From the NCBI RefSeq assembly GCF_030814215.1, contig NZ_JAUSUT010000001.1, forward strand, positions 6,696,001-6,760,000: a DNA stretch of 64,000 bases, in the 5' to 3' direction. Of the stretch, positions 43,728 through 51,896 are shown one piece after another; position 1 is the first letter of the stretch; every line of letters starts with the position of its first letter. The notes beneath the pieces were generated by a model. That model made no database searches. It was not told where the DNA came from and saw only the letters and a list, made by a program, of their open reading frames with translations. The stretch comes from Amycolatopsis thermophila (GTDB lineage Bacteria; Actinomycetota; Actinomycetes; Mycobacteriales; Pseudonocardiaceae). The position numbers and the translations under genes are program-made.

Positions 43728-44291
43728 TCACCGCCTCGTCTCGTACCTGGTCAGCACCACCCCGCCTTGAAACGTCCGCGTCTCCACCAGGTTCAGGTTC
43801 ACCCAGCCGTCCACCGCGGTGAAAACCGGTGTGCCGCCGCCCAGCAGCACCGGATGGGTCACGATCTCGTACTCGTCGACGAGCCCGGCCCGCATGGCCG
43901 CGCCGGCGAGCGTTGCCCCACCGACCCTCATCGGCTCGCCGTCCTCGGCCTTGAGCCGGGTGATCTCCTCGACCGCGTCGCCGGTGACCACACGGGTGTT
44001 CCAGTCGACCTTGCCGACCGTCGAAGAGAACACCACCTTCGGCGTATCCCGCCAGTTCCGCGCGAACTCGACCTGCGCCGGGGTGGCGCCCGGCTGCTGA
44101 TCGCCGGTCGGCCAGTAGGAACTCATGGTCTCCCACAGCTTGCGCCCATACAGGAACAGACCGATCGCCCGCTCCTGGTCGAGCCACCACTGAAACAGCT
44201 CGTCGCTCGGCGCGCTCCAGCCGAGGTCGTCGCCCGGCGCGGCGACGTAGCCGTCCAGGGACACGTTCATGCCGTAGACCAGCTTCCGCAT
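43728..44291 (-). CDS. Dihydrofolate reductase/RibD C-terminal domain protein
   Basis: 187 residues from the ATG at 44291. The family N-terminus RKLVYGMNVSLDGYVAAPGDD is followed by FLYGRKLWETMSSYWPTGD and VVFSSTVGKVDWNTRVVTGDA. The NADPH-binding glycine-rich segment is MRVGGATLAGAAMRAGLVDEY, and HPVLLGGGTPVF follows. These are the stand-alone DHFR-fold proteins widespread in actinobacteria, for which a substrate is rarely known. The length and all blocks are complete. No operon partner. Confidence 0.85.
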   Translation of the reverse strand: MRKLVYGMNVSLDGYVAAPGDDLGWSAPSDELFQWWLDQERAIGLFLYGRKLWETMSSYWPTGDQQPGATPAQVEFARNWRDTPKVVFSSTVGKVDWNTRVVTGDAVEEITRLKAEDGEPMRVGGATLAGAAMRAGLVDEYEIVTHPVLLGGGTPVFTAVDGWVNLNLVETRTFQGGVVLTRYETRR

Positions 44292-44436
44292 GGCGCCACG
44301 CCTTTCCGTCCGTCGGTCTCGGGAGTCTAGATCAGCCCGACGCAGAAAACCGCGAGTCCGCTCGCGAGGGCAGGAAGACCCGGGCAACGACAACGTGTCC
44401 GGCGAACGGGGGCAAGGTCATCCCGTCCATCGACCT

Positions 44437-45279
44437 TCAGTTGATGTTGTTGCGGCGTTCGAGGAGGACGGTGTCGTGCCAGGTGCCGTCGCGCTGGGCG
44501 ATGCGTTCGCGGATGCCGATGGTGCGGTAGCCGGCCGAGTGGTGCAGGGCGAGGCTGGCGCGGTTCTCGGTGAAGACGGAGGTTTGCAGGGTCCAGTAGC
44601 CGGCCTCGTCGAGGGCGATGACTTGCCGGCGGATGAGGGCCTTGCCGATACCGCGGCCGCGGTAGCCGTCCGCGACGTAGATCGATGTCTCGGCGACGCC
44701 GGAGTAGCACTCGCGAGTGGAAACCGGGGTGGCGGCGGCCCAGCCGACCACAGTGCCGTCGATCTCGGCGGCCCACCGCTGCCCGGTGATCCACTTCGCG
44801 TCGAGGGTGGCGCTGCTGGGGACGGCGGTTTCGAAAGTAGCGACGCCGGTGTCCATGCCTTCGCCGTAGATGCGGCAGACCGCGGGCCAGTCGTCGTCGC
44901 GCAGGGCCCGGACGGTGACGTCGGCCGGGACGCCTTCCGGGCAGCACGGACGCGGCGCGAGCAGACCCATGACCGCGTCGGCGGCCTGCGGAAGGCCGGC
45001 ACAGCAGGCCGCGTTGACGGTGACGATCGTGGCGGTGCCTTCTTTGCGCACCCGCACGAACCCGACGTCGGCGAGTTTCCGCACGTGGTGGGAGCACGTG
45101 GACTGGCTGATGCCGAGTAGTTCCGTCAGGGCACCGACCGTGATGCCGCGCGGCGCGGTGGCCACCGCGTGCAGGAGCCGCACCCGGGTGGGTTCGGCCA
45201 GGCAGGCGAACCAGCCCGCGTAGGTGGCGGCTTCGCCGTCAGGCAGGACCTGGGCCTGGGGCGCGGCGGTCGTGGTCAC
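44437..45279 (-). CDS. ArsR-family repressor fused to a GNAT acetyltransferase (ArsR-ArsN type)
   Basis: 280 residues. The GTG at 45279 coincides with the transcription start predicted from a TATACT -10 at 45291-45286, so the mRNA may be leaderless. Residues ~15-115: ArsR winged helix (FACLAEPTRVRLLHAVATA, LGISQSTCSHHVRKLADVGF) followed by two cysteine pairs (VNAACCAG and PRPCCPEG) that could bind As(III)/Sb(III). Residues ~120-280: GNAT domain (VRALRDDDWPAVCRIYGEGM, SIYVADGYRGRGIGKALIRR, NRASLALHHSAGYRTIGIRE), as in ArsN/phosphinothricin N-acetyltransferases. It joins metalloid sensing and detoxification in one chain. Divergent from the flavoprotein gene. Confidence 0.87.
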   Translation of the reverse strand: MTTTAAPQAQVLPDGEAATYAGWFACLAEPTRVRLLHAVATAPRGITVGALTELLGISQSTCSHHVRKLADVGFVRVRKEGTATIVTVNAACCAGLPQAADAVMGLLAPRPCCPEGVPADVTVRALRDDDWPAVCRIYGEGMDTGVATFETAVPSSATLDAKWITGQRWAAEIDGTVVGWAAATPVSTRECYSGVAETSIYVADGYRGRGIGKALIRRQVIALDEAGYWTLQTSVFTENRASLALHHSAGYRTIGIRERIAQRDGTWHDTVLLERRNNIN

Positions 45280-45285
45280 GAGCCG

Positions 45286-45337
45286 AGTATATCGACCCGA
45301 ATCGATCATTGCTTCGATCGATGACTGTCGATACAGT
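45286..45337. promoter_or_regulatory. Divergent promoters and ArsR-type operator region
   Basis: Minus strand: -10 TATACT (45291-45286) for the ArsR-GNAT gene. Plus strand: TTGCTT (45309-45314), 17 bp, TACAGT (45332-45337) for the flavoprotein. Between and within them ATCGAT/TCGATCGA repeats occur (45291-45331), including ATCGACCCGAATCGAT, a likely binding site. Confidence 0.6.
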
Positions 45338-45384
45338 CTGCCTCAACGACGCTCGATCGAGCTGGATCGATGAAAGGGGCCGGG

Positions 45385-46725
45385 ATGAGCGAACTGCCCG
45401 TCGTAGTCGTGGGGGCCGGACCGATTGGGCTCGCGACTGCCGCCGAGGTGCTGGAGCGGGGTCTGGAGCCGCTGGTGCTCGAACGCGGATCGCAGGCCGG
45501 CGCGTCGGTGGCGCAATGGAACCACGTGCGCCTGTTCTCGCAGTGGAAGGAGCTGGTGGACCCCGCGGCCGGCCGCCTGCTGGAGGCGACCGGATGGGAG
45601 CGCCCCGCGGCCGAGGGCTACCCGACGGGGCAGGACTGGGTGGCCCGGTACCTCGCCCCGCTGGCCGCCGCGCTGGGCGAGCGGGTGCGGTTCGGTGCCG
45701 AGGTGGTCGGGGTGGCGCGCCGCGGTCGTGACCGCGTGGTCGACCACGGTCGCGACACCGAGCCGCTCACGGTGCACGTCCGGCACCGCTATGGCCGCGA
45801 GGAGCTGATCACCGCACGCGCGGTCGTCGATGCCTCGGGCACGTGGACCAACCCGAACCCGCTGGGCGGCGACGGTCTCCCGGCGCTGGGCGAGCGGGCT
45901 GCCGCCGACCGCATCACCTACCAGGTGCCCGATCTCCAGGACCCGGCCGTGCGCGCCCGGTTCGCCGGCAAGCACGTGGCGGTGGCGGGCAGCGGACACT
46001 CCGCCTTGACGGCGCTGGTCGCCCTGACCGAGCTCGCCCGCAGCGACGGCACGCGGATCAGCTGGATCCTGCGTCGAGGCTCGGTGGGCAGCACGTTCGG
46101 CGGCGGCGAGGCGGACCAGCTCCCGGCGCGCGGGGCACTGGGTCTGCGCGCGAAGGAGGCCGTGGATGCCGGATCGGTGCAGGTCGTTGCCGGGTTCCGG
46201 ACCGAGGCGGTGGAGCGGGACGCGCAGGGACTGCTGGTGTTGCGCTCGCCGGACGGTCGCACGATCCAGGCTGTGGACGAGGTCGTGGTGGTGACCGGGT
46301 TCCGGCCGGACCTGTCCTGGCTGTCGGAGCTGCGGCTGGAGCTGGACGCCACCCTGCAGGCGCCGGTCGCGCTCGCGCCGCTGATCGACCCCAATGTGCA
46401 CTCCTGCGGCACCGTCTACCCCCACGGCGCGAAGGAACTGTCCCACCCCGAGCCGAACGTCTACCTGGCCGGGATGAAGAGCTACGGCCGCGCCCCGACA
46501 TTCCTCGCCATGACCGGCTACGAGCAGGTTCGCTCGATCGCCGCCGCCCTCGCCGGTGACCACGAAGCCGCCGCGCGCGTGGAGCTGGTGCTGGCCGAGA
46601 CCGGGGTGTGCGGCGGGGCGGGCTTGTTCGACGAGCCCGCTGCTGACGCCTCGGCCGGCGGGTGCTGTGGCGGTTCGGCCGAGCCGGAGCTGATTCCGCT
46701 GTCCGCCCCTCCGGCAGACCGGTGA
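45385..46725 (+). CDS. FAD/NAD(P)-binding oxidoreductase of the arsenic-type island
   Basis: 446 residues from the ATG at 45385 (AAAGGGG upstream). Flavin-monooxygenase-like fold: VVVVGAGPIGLATAAEVLERG (residues 6-26), WNHVRLFSQWKELVDPAAGR, DASGTWTNPNPLG, second nucleotide motif KHVAVAGSGHSALTALVAL, and VVVVTGFRPDLSWL. The tail is Cys-rich (TGVCGGAGLF and SAGGCCGGS), which is unusual for the fold and could bind a thiophilic metalloid. It overlaps the MFS gene by 4 bp. Such flavoproteins (ArsO and similar) occur beside arsenic genes; the exact reaction is unproven. Confidence 0.8.
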   Translation: MSELPVVVVGAGPIGLATAAEVLERGLEPLVLERGSQAGASVAQWNHVRLFSQWKELVDPAAGRLLEATGWERPAAEGYPTGQDWVARYLAPLAAALGERVRFGAEVVGVARRGRDRVVDHGRDTEPLTVHVRHRYGREELITARAVVDASGTWTNPNPLGGDGLPALGERAAADRITYQVPDLQDPAVRARFAGKHVAVAGSGHSALTALVALTELARSDGTRISWILRRGSVGSTFGGGEADQLPARGALGLRAKEAVDAGSVQVVAGFRTEAVERDAQGLLVLRSPDGRTIQAVDEVVVVTGFRPDLSWLSELRLELDATLQAPVALAPLIDPNVHSCGTVYPHGAKELSHPEPNVYLAGMKSYGRAPTFLAMTGYEQVRSIAAALAGDHEAAARVELVLAETGVCGGAGLFDEPAADASAGGCCGGSAEPELIPLSAPPADR

Positions 46726-47942
46726 CGGTCGATGCCTCCGCGCAGCCCGGCTCCCTGTCGAAGGCCGGGATGCGCCGGGTGCTGGTGACCTTGTGCGTCA
46801 CCGAGATCACCAGCTGGGGCGTGCTCTACTACGCCTTCCCCGTCCTCGCGACGGACATCGCGACGTCGACCGGGTGGTCGTCCACGTCGATCACCGCGGG
46901 TTTCTCAGCCGGGCAGCTGGCCGCCGCGCTCGCCGGGATTCCCGTGGGGCGGTGGCTGGATCGGCACGGCCCGCGCTGGCTGATGACCGGCGGCTCGGCC
47001 CTGGCGGTGCCGGCGGTGGTGGCGATCGCGACCGCGCAAAACACCGCGTGGTTCGTCGCGGCCTGGCTGCTGGCCGGGGTGGCGATGGGCGCGACGCTGT
47101 ATCCGCCGGCGTTCGCGGCGCTGACCCGCTGGTACGGGCCTCGCCGGGTGGGAGCGCTGACGGTGCTCACCCTCGCGGCCGGGCTCGCGTCGACGGTGTT
47201 CGCCCCGCTGACGGCCGCGCTGGCCGCGCACCTGGACTGGCGGCGGACCTACCTCGTGCTCGCCGTCGTACTGGCCGTGGTCACGATGCCGGGACACATC
47301 TGGGGGTTGCGGGGGCACTGGCCCGATCCCGAGCCGCACGAGCACCCCGCGCAGGTGGAGCAGACCGGTCCGGGACGCATCGCGCGCAGCCGCGCGTTCG
47401 TGGCACTGGTGCTGGCGTTGAGCTTGTCGGCGTTCGCGGCGTTCGCGGTGGTGATCAACCTGGTGCCGCTGCTCACCGAGCGCGGCCTCAGTCCCGGCGC
47501 CGCCGCCGTCGCGCTCGGACTCGGCGGGGCCGGCCAGGTGCTGGGCCGCCTCGGCTACACGACCTTCAGCCGTCACACGAGCGTCCGGGTCCGCACAGCG
47601 ATCATCCTCGCCGCGGTCGCGGCCACCACAGCGGTCCTGGGCCTGCTGACCACCGCACCCGCACTCGTGATCGCCGCCGTGGTCGCCGGGATCGCCCGCG
47701 GCGTGTTCACGCTGTTGCAGGCCACCGCGATCACCGACCGCTGGGGCGCGGTCCATTATGGACGGCTCACCGGGCTGCTGTCCGCTCCCTTGACGATCAC
47801 GGTGTCGCTCGCCCCGTGGGCGGGCGCCGCGATCGCCGACGGGCTCAGCGGCTACTCGAACACCTTCCTCGTGCTGGCTCTCGTTGCTGTGGCGGCCGTG
47901 GTGATCTCCCTGGCGAGCATCCCCCGCCGGATCACCCGGTAG
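46722..47942 (+). CDS. MFS efflux transporter of the arsenic-type island
   Basis: 406 residues from the GTG at 46722, coupled to the flavoprotein (GTGA). Twelve spans. Family features: VTEITSWGVLYYAFPVLATDI in span 1, GIPVGRWLDRHGPRWLMTGG in the 2-3 loop, LTRWYGPRRVGALTVLTLAAG, and RGVFTLLQATAITDRWG in the C-terminal half. It is probably the export pump for the product of the flavoprotein or acetyltransferase. No ArsB or Acr3 pump occurs in the window, so this MFS would have that role. Substrate is inference from context. Confidence 0.82.
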   Translation: MTVDASAQPGSLSKAGMRRVLVTLCVTEITSWGVLYYAFPVLATDIATSTGWSSTSITAGFSAGQLAAALAGIPVGRWLDRHGPRWLMTGGSALAVPAVVAIATAQNTAWFVAAWLLAGVAMGATLYPPAFAALTRWYGPRRVGALTVLTLAAGLASTVFAPLTAALAAHLDWRRTYLVLAVVLAVVTMPGHIWGLRGHWPDPEPHEHPAQVEQTGPGRIARSRAFVALVLALSLSAFAAFAVVINLVPLLTERGLSPGAAAVALGLGGAGQVLGRLGYTTFSRHTSVRVRTAIILAAVAATTAVLGLLTTAPALVIAAVVAGIARGVFTLLQATAITDRWGAVHYGRLTGLLSAPLTITVSLAPWAGAAIADGLSGYSNTFLVLALVAVAAVVISLASIPRRITR

Positions 47943-47973
47943 CCACGTTTCGTGGTACTGAAAGGGCTTCGTC

Positions 47974-48150
47974 ATGCCTGTGCTTACCGTCCTGCACTCC
48001 GGCGAATACCGCGAGCCCAGCCCCTTCGCCCGGGCAGCGCGTCGTGGTCGTCGGCGCGGCCAACTCCGCCGGGCATTTCCCGGTCGACCGGGTTGCGCCG
48101 ACCACGATTCCCCTCGCCGTGTCCGGCAGGGCGCCGTTCGCGGGACGAGG
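47974..48150 (+). pseudogene. Frameshifted fragment of a flavin-containing monooxygenase
   Basis: An ATG at 47974 starts MPVLTVLHSGEYREPSPFA. In another frame the sequence continues as GQRVVVVGAANSAGHFPVDR. Together they match the HSxxYxxPxxFxGxxVxVVGxGNSA segment of FMO/CzcO-like proteins, which occur in arsenic islands. Upstream and downstream parts are missing and the Gly motif is altered, so it is a remnant left behind the MFS gene. Confidence 0.55.
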
Positions 48151-48151
48151 T

Positions 48152-48183
48152 GGAGGTCCGGCACCGCGCGGTGCCGGACCTCC
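48152..48183. terminator. Hairpin terminator
   Basis: Perfect 15-bp stem (GGAGGTCCGGCACCG and complement) with a 2-base loop, 6 bp after the stop of the minus-strand AhpD-like gene. It also serves the plus-strand island. Confidence 0.75.
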
Positions 48184-48188
48184 GGTCG

Positions 48189-48646
48189 TCACCACCGGGT
48201 ACCGGCGGGCTCCTTGATCGTCACGTTGATGCGGTTGAACAGGTTCGTCAACGCGATCGTCAGGATCAGCCCGGACAACTGCCGCTCGTCGAAGTGGTCC
48301 GCGGCGTCGTCCCAGATCTCGTCCGGCACGCCGTCCCCGGTGCGGTCCGCCAGGCGCGTCGCGGTTTCGGCCAGCGCCAGGGCGGCCCGCTCGGCGCCGG
48401 TGTAGAACGGGGCCTCCCGCCAGGCCGAGACGTTGAAGATGCGCTCGTCGCTCTCCCCGCTTTGCGGGCCTCCTCGACGTGCCCGTGCACACAGGCGGAG
48501 CAGCCGTTGATCTGGCTCACCCGCAGCCCGGCGAACGCACGCACGGCGGCGGACAGCCCGCTGCCTTCGATGGCCTTCAGCAGCCCGCCGATGCCCTTCA
48601 TCCCCTCGGGCAGCACGTAGGCCGGGTTCTTCATCCGCGTAGTCAT
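48189..48646 (-). pseudogene. AhpD/carboxymuconolactone decarboxylase family protein with a 1-bp frameshift
   Basis: From the ATG at 48646 (GGAGG five bases upstream) the frame encodes MKNPAYVLPEGMKGIGGLLK and the catalytic QINGCSACVHGHVEEARKAG (CxxC, alkylhydroperoxidase motif). It then runs out of frame. The expected continuation (ESDERIFNVSAWREAPFYTG and ALALAETATRLADRT) is in the -1 register down to the stop at 48189. Adding one G to the GGGG run near 48466 restores a complete ~152-residue protein. Either a homopolymer sequencing error or a fresh frameshift; the remaining sequence is intact. Confidence 0.8.
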
Positions 48647-49114
48647 GTTTTCCTCCGTCAAGTCGGTGACACTGCCCTGACGGACGCCGGCCGACGGATG
48701 TGACCATCACGGCCCCCTTCGCCGCTTCAAACCTTCCCCGGGGATCTTTCAAGATCCTTCCGCGACATCCGGACGGCCCGTCCTCGCTACGGTGCGGGCG
48801 TGGCACCGCTTCGCTCCGCTGCTTCCGGTCTTCACCGACAGGCCTGCTGGACCACCCTCGCCGCGCTCGCCCTCGCCGCCGGGTAGGCGGTGCTGGAGGC
48901 GGCACGGGCCGAGACCTCCGCCGCGCCCGCTCCCCGGCCGGTCCCCCCGCCGATGCCGCTGTCCAGCACCGCGGTGAGCAACGGCGCGGAGCGAGCCCAG
49001 CGCGCCGCCGCCCGCAGCTCAACAACGGCGACTTCCCACGCGACCTGCCTCCAGCCGAACTCGACTGACCACCTGAGGCCGGGAAATGTCGCCCACGACG
49101 CCGAGAATGCGCGC
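48647..49114. other. Intergenic region, possibly decayed
   Basis: About 470 bases with coding-like composition on the plus strand (TTLAALALAAG, a TAG, then AVLEAARAETSAAP) but with an interrupting stop and no recognisable family. Nothing supportable as an intact gene. Confidence 0.4.
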
Positions 49115-49480
49115 GTGGACGAGCATTCCGTTGTCGCGATGTCGCTGGATGACCTGCCCGAGCACCGGCGCGACGCCCTGTTGTGGCGCTATGCCGTGGA
49201 GCTGGACTACGACGGCGTCGAGGTACTGCGCGCTGACCGGCACGGCCGCCCCCGGACCGGTGTCACCGGCATCGTCGCGCACAAGGACGACTACCAGTGG
49301 TTTCCCGACCCGCACTGCGGCTATCGCACCAAGCCTGGCCCCTCCGCCCCTCCCGACGGGTACTCGACCAGGGGCCGCACCACCGTGACCTGGACCTTCG
49401 GACTGACTGGGGAGGACGTCGCTCCCGTCGACGCGATTGAGTCCGCGGTTACTCAGCGCAAGGTCACGTGTGTGGGCTGA
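49115..49480 (+). CDS. Hypothetical protein
   Basis: About 121 residues if the GTG at 49115 is used; an ATG at 49139 is an alternative, and neither has a good ribosome site. The protein is acidic and Asp/Arg-rich, with LDDLPEHRRDALLWRYAVEL, DYDGVEVLRADRHGRPRTGV and KDDYQWFPDPHCGYRTKPGP. No membrane segment and no recognised family. Its 3' end overlaps the response-regulator gene on the other strand by 17 bp, which weakens the case. Confidence 0.4.
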   Translation: MDEHSVVAMSLDDLPEHRRDALLWRYAVELDYDGVEVLRADRHGRPRTGVTGIVAHKDDYQWFPDPHCGYRTKPGPSAPPDGYSTRGRTTVTWTFGLTGEDVAPVDAIESAVTQRKVTCVG

Positions 49481-50135
49481 CCAGTCCTGTTTGGTAGGCG
49501 ATGACGACCAGTTGGGCACGGTCGCGCGCACCGAGTTTCGCCATGGCGTGGCTGACGTGGGTGCGTGCGGTGGCTGGGCTGAGGAACAATGCGGTGCCGA
49601 TTTCGTCGTTGCTCAGGCCCTGTCCCACCAGGGTGAGTACCTGGCGTTCGCGTTCGGTCAGCACCGCGAGTCGGTCCTCCGCGGCCTGGGTGGCTGTGCG
49701 GTGCGCGGTGAACTGGCTGATGAGGCGGCGGGTGATCCGCGGGGCGAGCAGTGCTTCTCCGGCGGCGATCACCCGGATGGCGTGGAGGAGCTCGGCCGGG
49801 CCGGCGTCCTTGAGCAGGAAGCCGCTCGCGCCGGCCTGCAGTGCCTCGACGACGTTGTCGTCGGTGTCGTAGGTGGTGAGGATGAGGACTCGGACCTGCT
49901 CCAGCCCGTTGGTCTCGGCGATCCGGGTGGTGGCTTGGATGCCGTCCATTTTGGGCATGCGGATGTCCATGAGGACGACGTCGGGGCGGGTGAGGCGGGC
50001 CTGCAAGACGGCCTCGGCGCCGTTGGTGGCTTCGCCCACCACGGTGATGTCGTCTTCGAGGTCGAGTAGGACCTTGAACCCGGATCGCACGAGTCCCTCG
50101 TCGTCGGCGAGCAGCACCTTGATCGGAGCGTTCAC
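49464..50135 (-). CDS. NarL/FixJ-type response regulator
   Basis: 223 residues from the GTG at 50135, which overlaps the kinase stop. Receiver domain residues 3-120: KVLLADDEGLVRSGFKVLL (acidic pair), DVVLMDIRMPKMDGIQAT with the phospho-acceptor Asp near 55, LILTTYDTDDNVVEALQAG and FLLKDAGPAEL (Lys). LuxR HTH residues ~150-215: LTERERQVLTLVGQGLSNDE and ATARTHVSHAMAKLGARDRA. The kinase gene is the immediate upstream partner. The divergent DUF6220/oxidase/MMPL operon is a probable target. Confidence 0.92.
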   Translation of the reverse strand: MNAPIKVLLADDEGLVRSGFKVLLDLEDDITVVGEATNGAEAVLQARLTRPDVVLMDIRMPKMDGIQATTRIAETNGLEQVRVLILTTYDTDDNVVEALQAGASGFLLKDAGPAELLHAIRVIAAGEALLAPRITRRLISQFTAHRTATQAAEDRLAVLTERERQVLTLVGQGLSNDEIGTALFLSPATARTHVSHAMAKLGARDRAQLVVIAYQTGLVSPHT

Positions 50136-51334
50136 GGGCGTGGTCCGGTCGGCGCGAGGGGCAGGTGTGCCCTGACTTCGAACCCGCCGCCCGGCTGTGG
50201 TCCGGCGTTGAGGTCTCCACCGAGCAGTTGGCAACGCTCGCGCATGCCCAGGATCCCGCGGCCGGGATTGGCGCCGTTACTCGTCGGCTGCTGGGCTGGT
50301 ACTCGGCGGCCGTCGTCAGTCACGCGGATCTGCAGGGCGTCGATCCCGGGGGTGAGCACCACCGTCACGCGGGTCGGACCGACGTGGCGGATCACGTTGG
50401 TGATCGATTCCTGAACGATCCGGTAGGCGGCGCTCTCCACGGCGCTCGGCAACGGCGCCGCGGGCGAGGCCTGCTCGAGTTGGATGTCGAGTCCGGCGTC
50501 GCGTGCTTTGGTGGTGAGTTCGTCGAGCTGCGCCAGGCCGGGAGTAGGCGCGTTTCCATCGCTGTCGTCGCGGAGTACTCCGAGGATGGTCCGCATCTCC
50601 TGCAGTGCCCGGGAACTGGTCTGCTCGATGGTGCGCAGTGCCTCGCGGGCGCGTTCCGGCTTCTTGTCGAGCACGTGCGCGGTGACTCCGGACTGGACGT
50701 TGATGATCGCGATGGCGTGGGCGACGGTGTCGTGGACCTCGCGTGCGATGCGGAGGCGTTCGGCGTCGGCTCGTGCCCGCGCGACCTCCTCGCGAGTGCG
50801 TTCGGCGAGTTCGGCTCGCGCCTGGGCTTCAGCCGCGATGACCCGTCTCGATCGGACGGACTCACCAAGGGCCGTGCTCATGACCGACACACCGATCCGG
50901 AAGAACACCCAGCCGATCGCGGCGCGGGGCTCGACGTCGGCCGCGGCGACCAGCCAGCCGGTGGCGAGCACCGTGATCCCCACGCCGGCGGTCACCAGCG
51001 ACCGGCGCCCGTCGCCGTACGCGGCGAGGGTGTACAGGGCGACGAGCAGCCCGAGCCATCCGGGCCCGTCCGGGAAGTCGAGGCCGTAGTAGACCAGGCT
51101 GACGAGCGCGACGGCGACGAACACCGGCACCGGCCACTTGCGACGGGCGGCGACGGCCAACCCACTCACGATCAGCAGGATGTAGCCCAGGTGTCCGAAG
51201 TCAGCCAGGGGCCGCTCGGCTCCCTCGACACCCCGGACCAGGGTGCCCTGGACCTGCATCGCGGTGAGGAACAGCGCGAGCAACACGTCCTGCACCCGTG
51301 CGGGCAGGCGTGGTGATGCCGCGCGGTGGTTCAT
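50132..51334 (-). CDS. Two-component sensor histidine kinase (HisKA_3 type)
   Basis: 400 residues from the ATG at 51334. Four to five N-terminal membrane spans (VLLALFLTAMQVQGTLV, LGYILLIVSGLAVAA, WPVPVFVAVALVSLVYYGL, LLVALYTLAAYG, SLVTAGVGITVLATGWLVAA) are followed by a coiled helix (AQARAELAERTREEVARARAD). The phospho-acceptor is in LRIAREVHDTVAHAIAIINVQ, and a HATPase domain with ESITNVIRHV and GRGILGMRERCQLLGG completes it. Typical of actinobacterial membrane-stress sensors (DesK/LiaS-like). Coupled to the response regulator by a 4-bp overlap. Confidence 0.92.
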   Translation of the reverse strand: MNHRAASPRLPARVQDVLLALFLTAMQVQGTLVRGVEGAERPLADFGHLGYILLIVSGLAVAARRKWPVPVFVAVALVSLVYYGLDFPDGPGWLGLLVALYTLAAYGDGRRSLVTAGVGITVLATGWLVAAADVEPRAAIGWVFFRIGVSVMSTALGESVRSRRVIAAEAQARAELAERTREEVARARADAERLRIAREVHDTVAHAIAIINVQSGVTAHVLDKKPERAREALRTIEQTSSRALQEMRTILGVLRDDSDGNAPTPGLAQLDELTTKARDAGLDIQLEQASPAAPLPSAVESAAYRIVQESITNVIRHVGPTRVTVVLTPGIDALQIRVTDDGRRVPAQQPTSNGANPGRGILGMRERCQLLGGDLNAGPQPGGGFEVRAHLPLAPTGPRP

Positions 51335-51497
51335 GTCGCGATCATACGGTTGCCCACCGCGGACACCCTCCGCCCGGAAGCGCGACCGCCTACGTCGACG
51401 GGCGTAGCCGGGCCCCGGTCGGCTACGCGGAATTGCGTAACCGCTGCCATCCGCTGTCCGAGGCGAACGTTGCCTCGACGACGCGACGATCATCGTC

Positions 51498-51896
51498 ATG
51501 CGTAAAGCGTTCACCGGCCTGGCGATGTTGCTGATGTTGGCCGTAGTAGCACAGTTCTTCCTGGCCGCGAGCGGTGCGTTCGACCCGGCGCCGGTCGACG
51601 AGTCCTTCCGGCCGCACCGGGCGTTGGGGTACGGGATCGTCCTGTTCGCGCTCGTGTTGACGATCGTGGCCGCGATAGCCCGGATGCCCGGACGACTCAT
51701 CGGGATGACTGGGCTGGTCGCCGGGCTGGCGGCCGTCCAGGGCGTGATCAGTGCCATCGCCAAGGCGTTCGGCGACACCGGCGGGCCGATCGTCTTCGGT
51801 CTGCACGCGGTCAACGCCCTGGTCATCGTGGCGGTGATCAGGACGGTCATCCAGCAGGCGCGCGCGCTGCCGGTGTCTGCCGTGCCGGTGTCATGA
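51498..51896 (+). CDS. DUF6220-like four-span membrane protein
   Basis: 132 residues. It has four hydrophobic segments: KAFTGLAMLLMLAVVAQFFL, LGYGIVLFALVLTIVAAIA, LIGMTGLVAGLAAVQGVISA and VFGLHAVNALVIVAVIRTVI. Two conserved His appear: FRPHRALGYG and VFGLHAVNALV. The pattern, with one His in each half, fits a small DUF6220-type membrane protein; heme or cofactor binding is only a guess. Its stop overlaps the multicopper-oxidase ATG, so both are in one operon. Confidence 0.65.
   Translation: MRKAFTGLAMLLMLAVVAQFFLAASGAFDPAPVDESFRPHRALGYGIVLFALVLTIVAAIARMPGRLIGMTGLVAGLAAVQGVISAIAKAFGDTGGPIVFGLHAVNALVIVAVIRTVIQQARALPVSAVPVS

Noticed and set aside
43518-44330. 270-codon plus-strand frame opposite the RibD-like gene
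   Set aside because: Shadow of the 43728-44291 gene, with low-complexity His/Arg/Pro composition.
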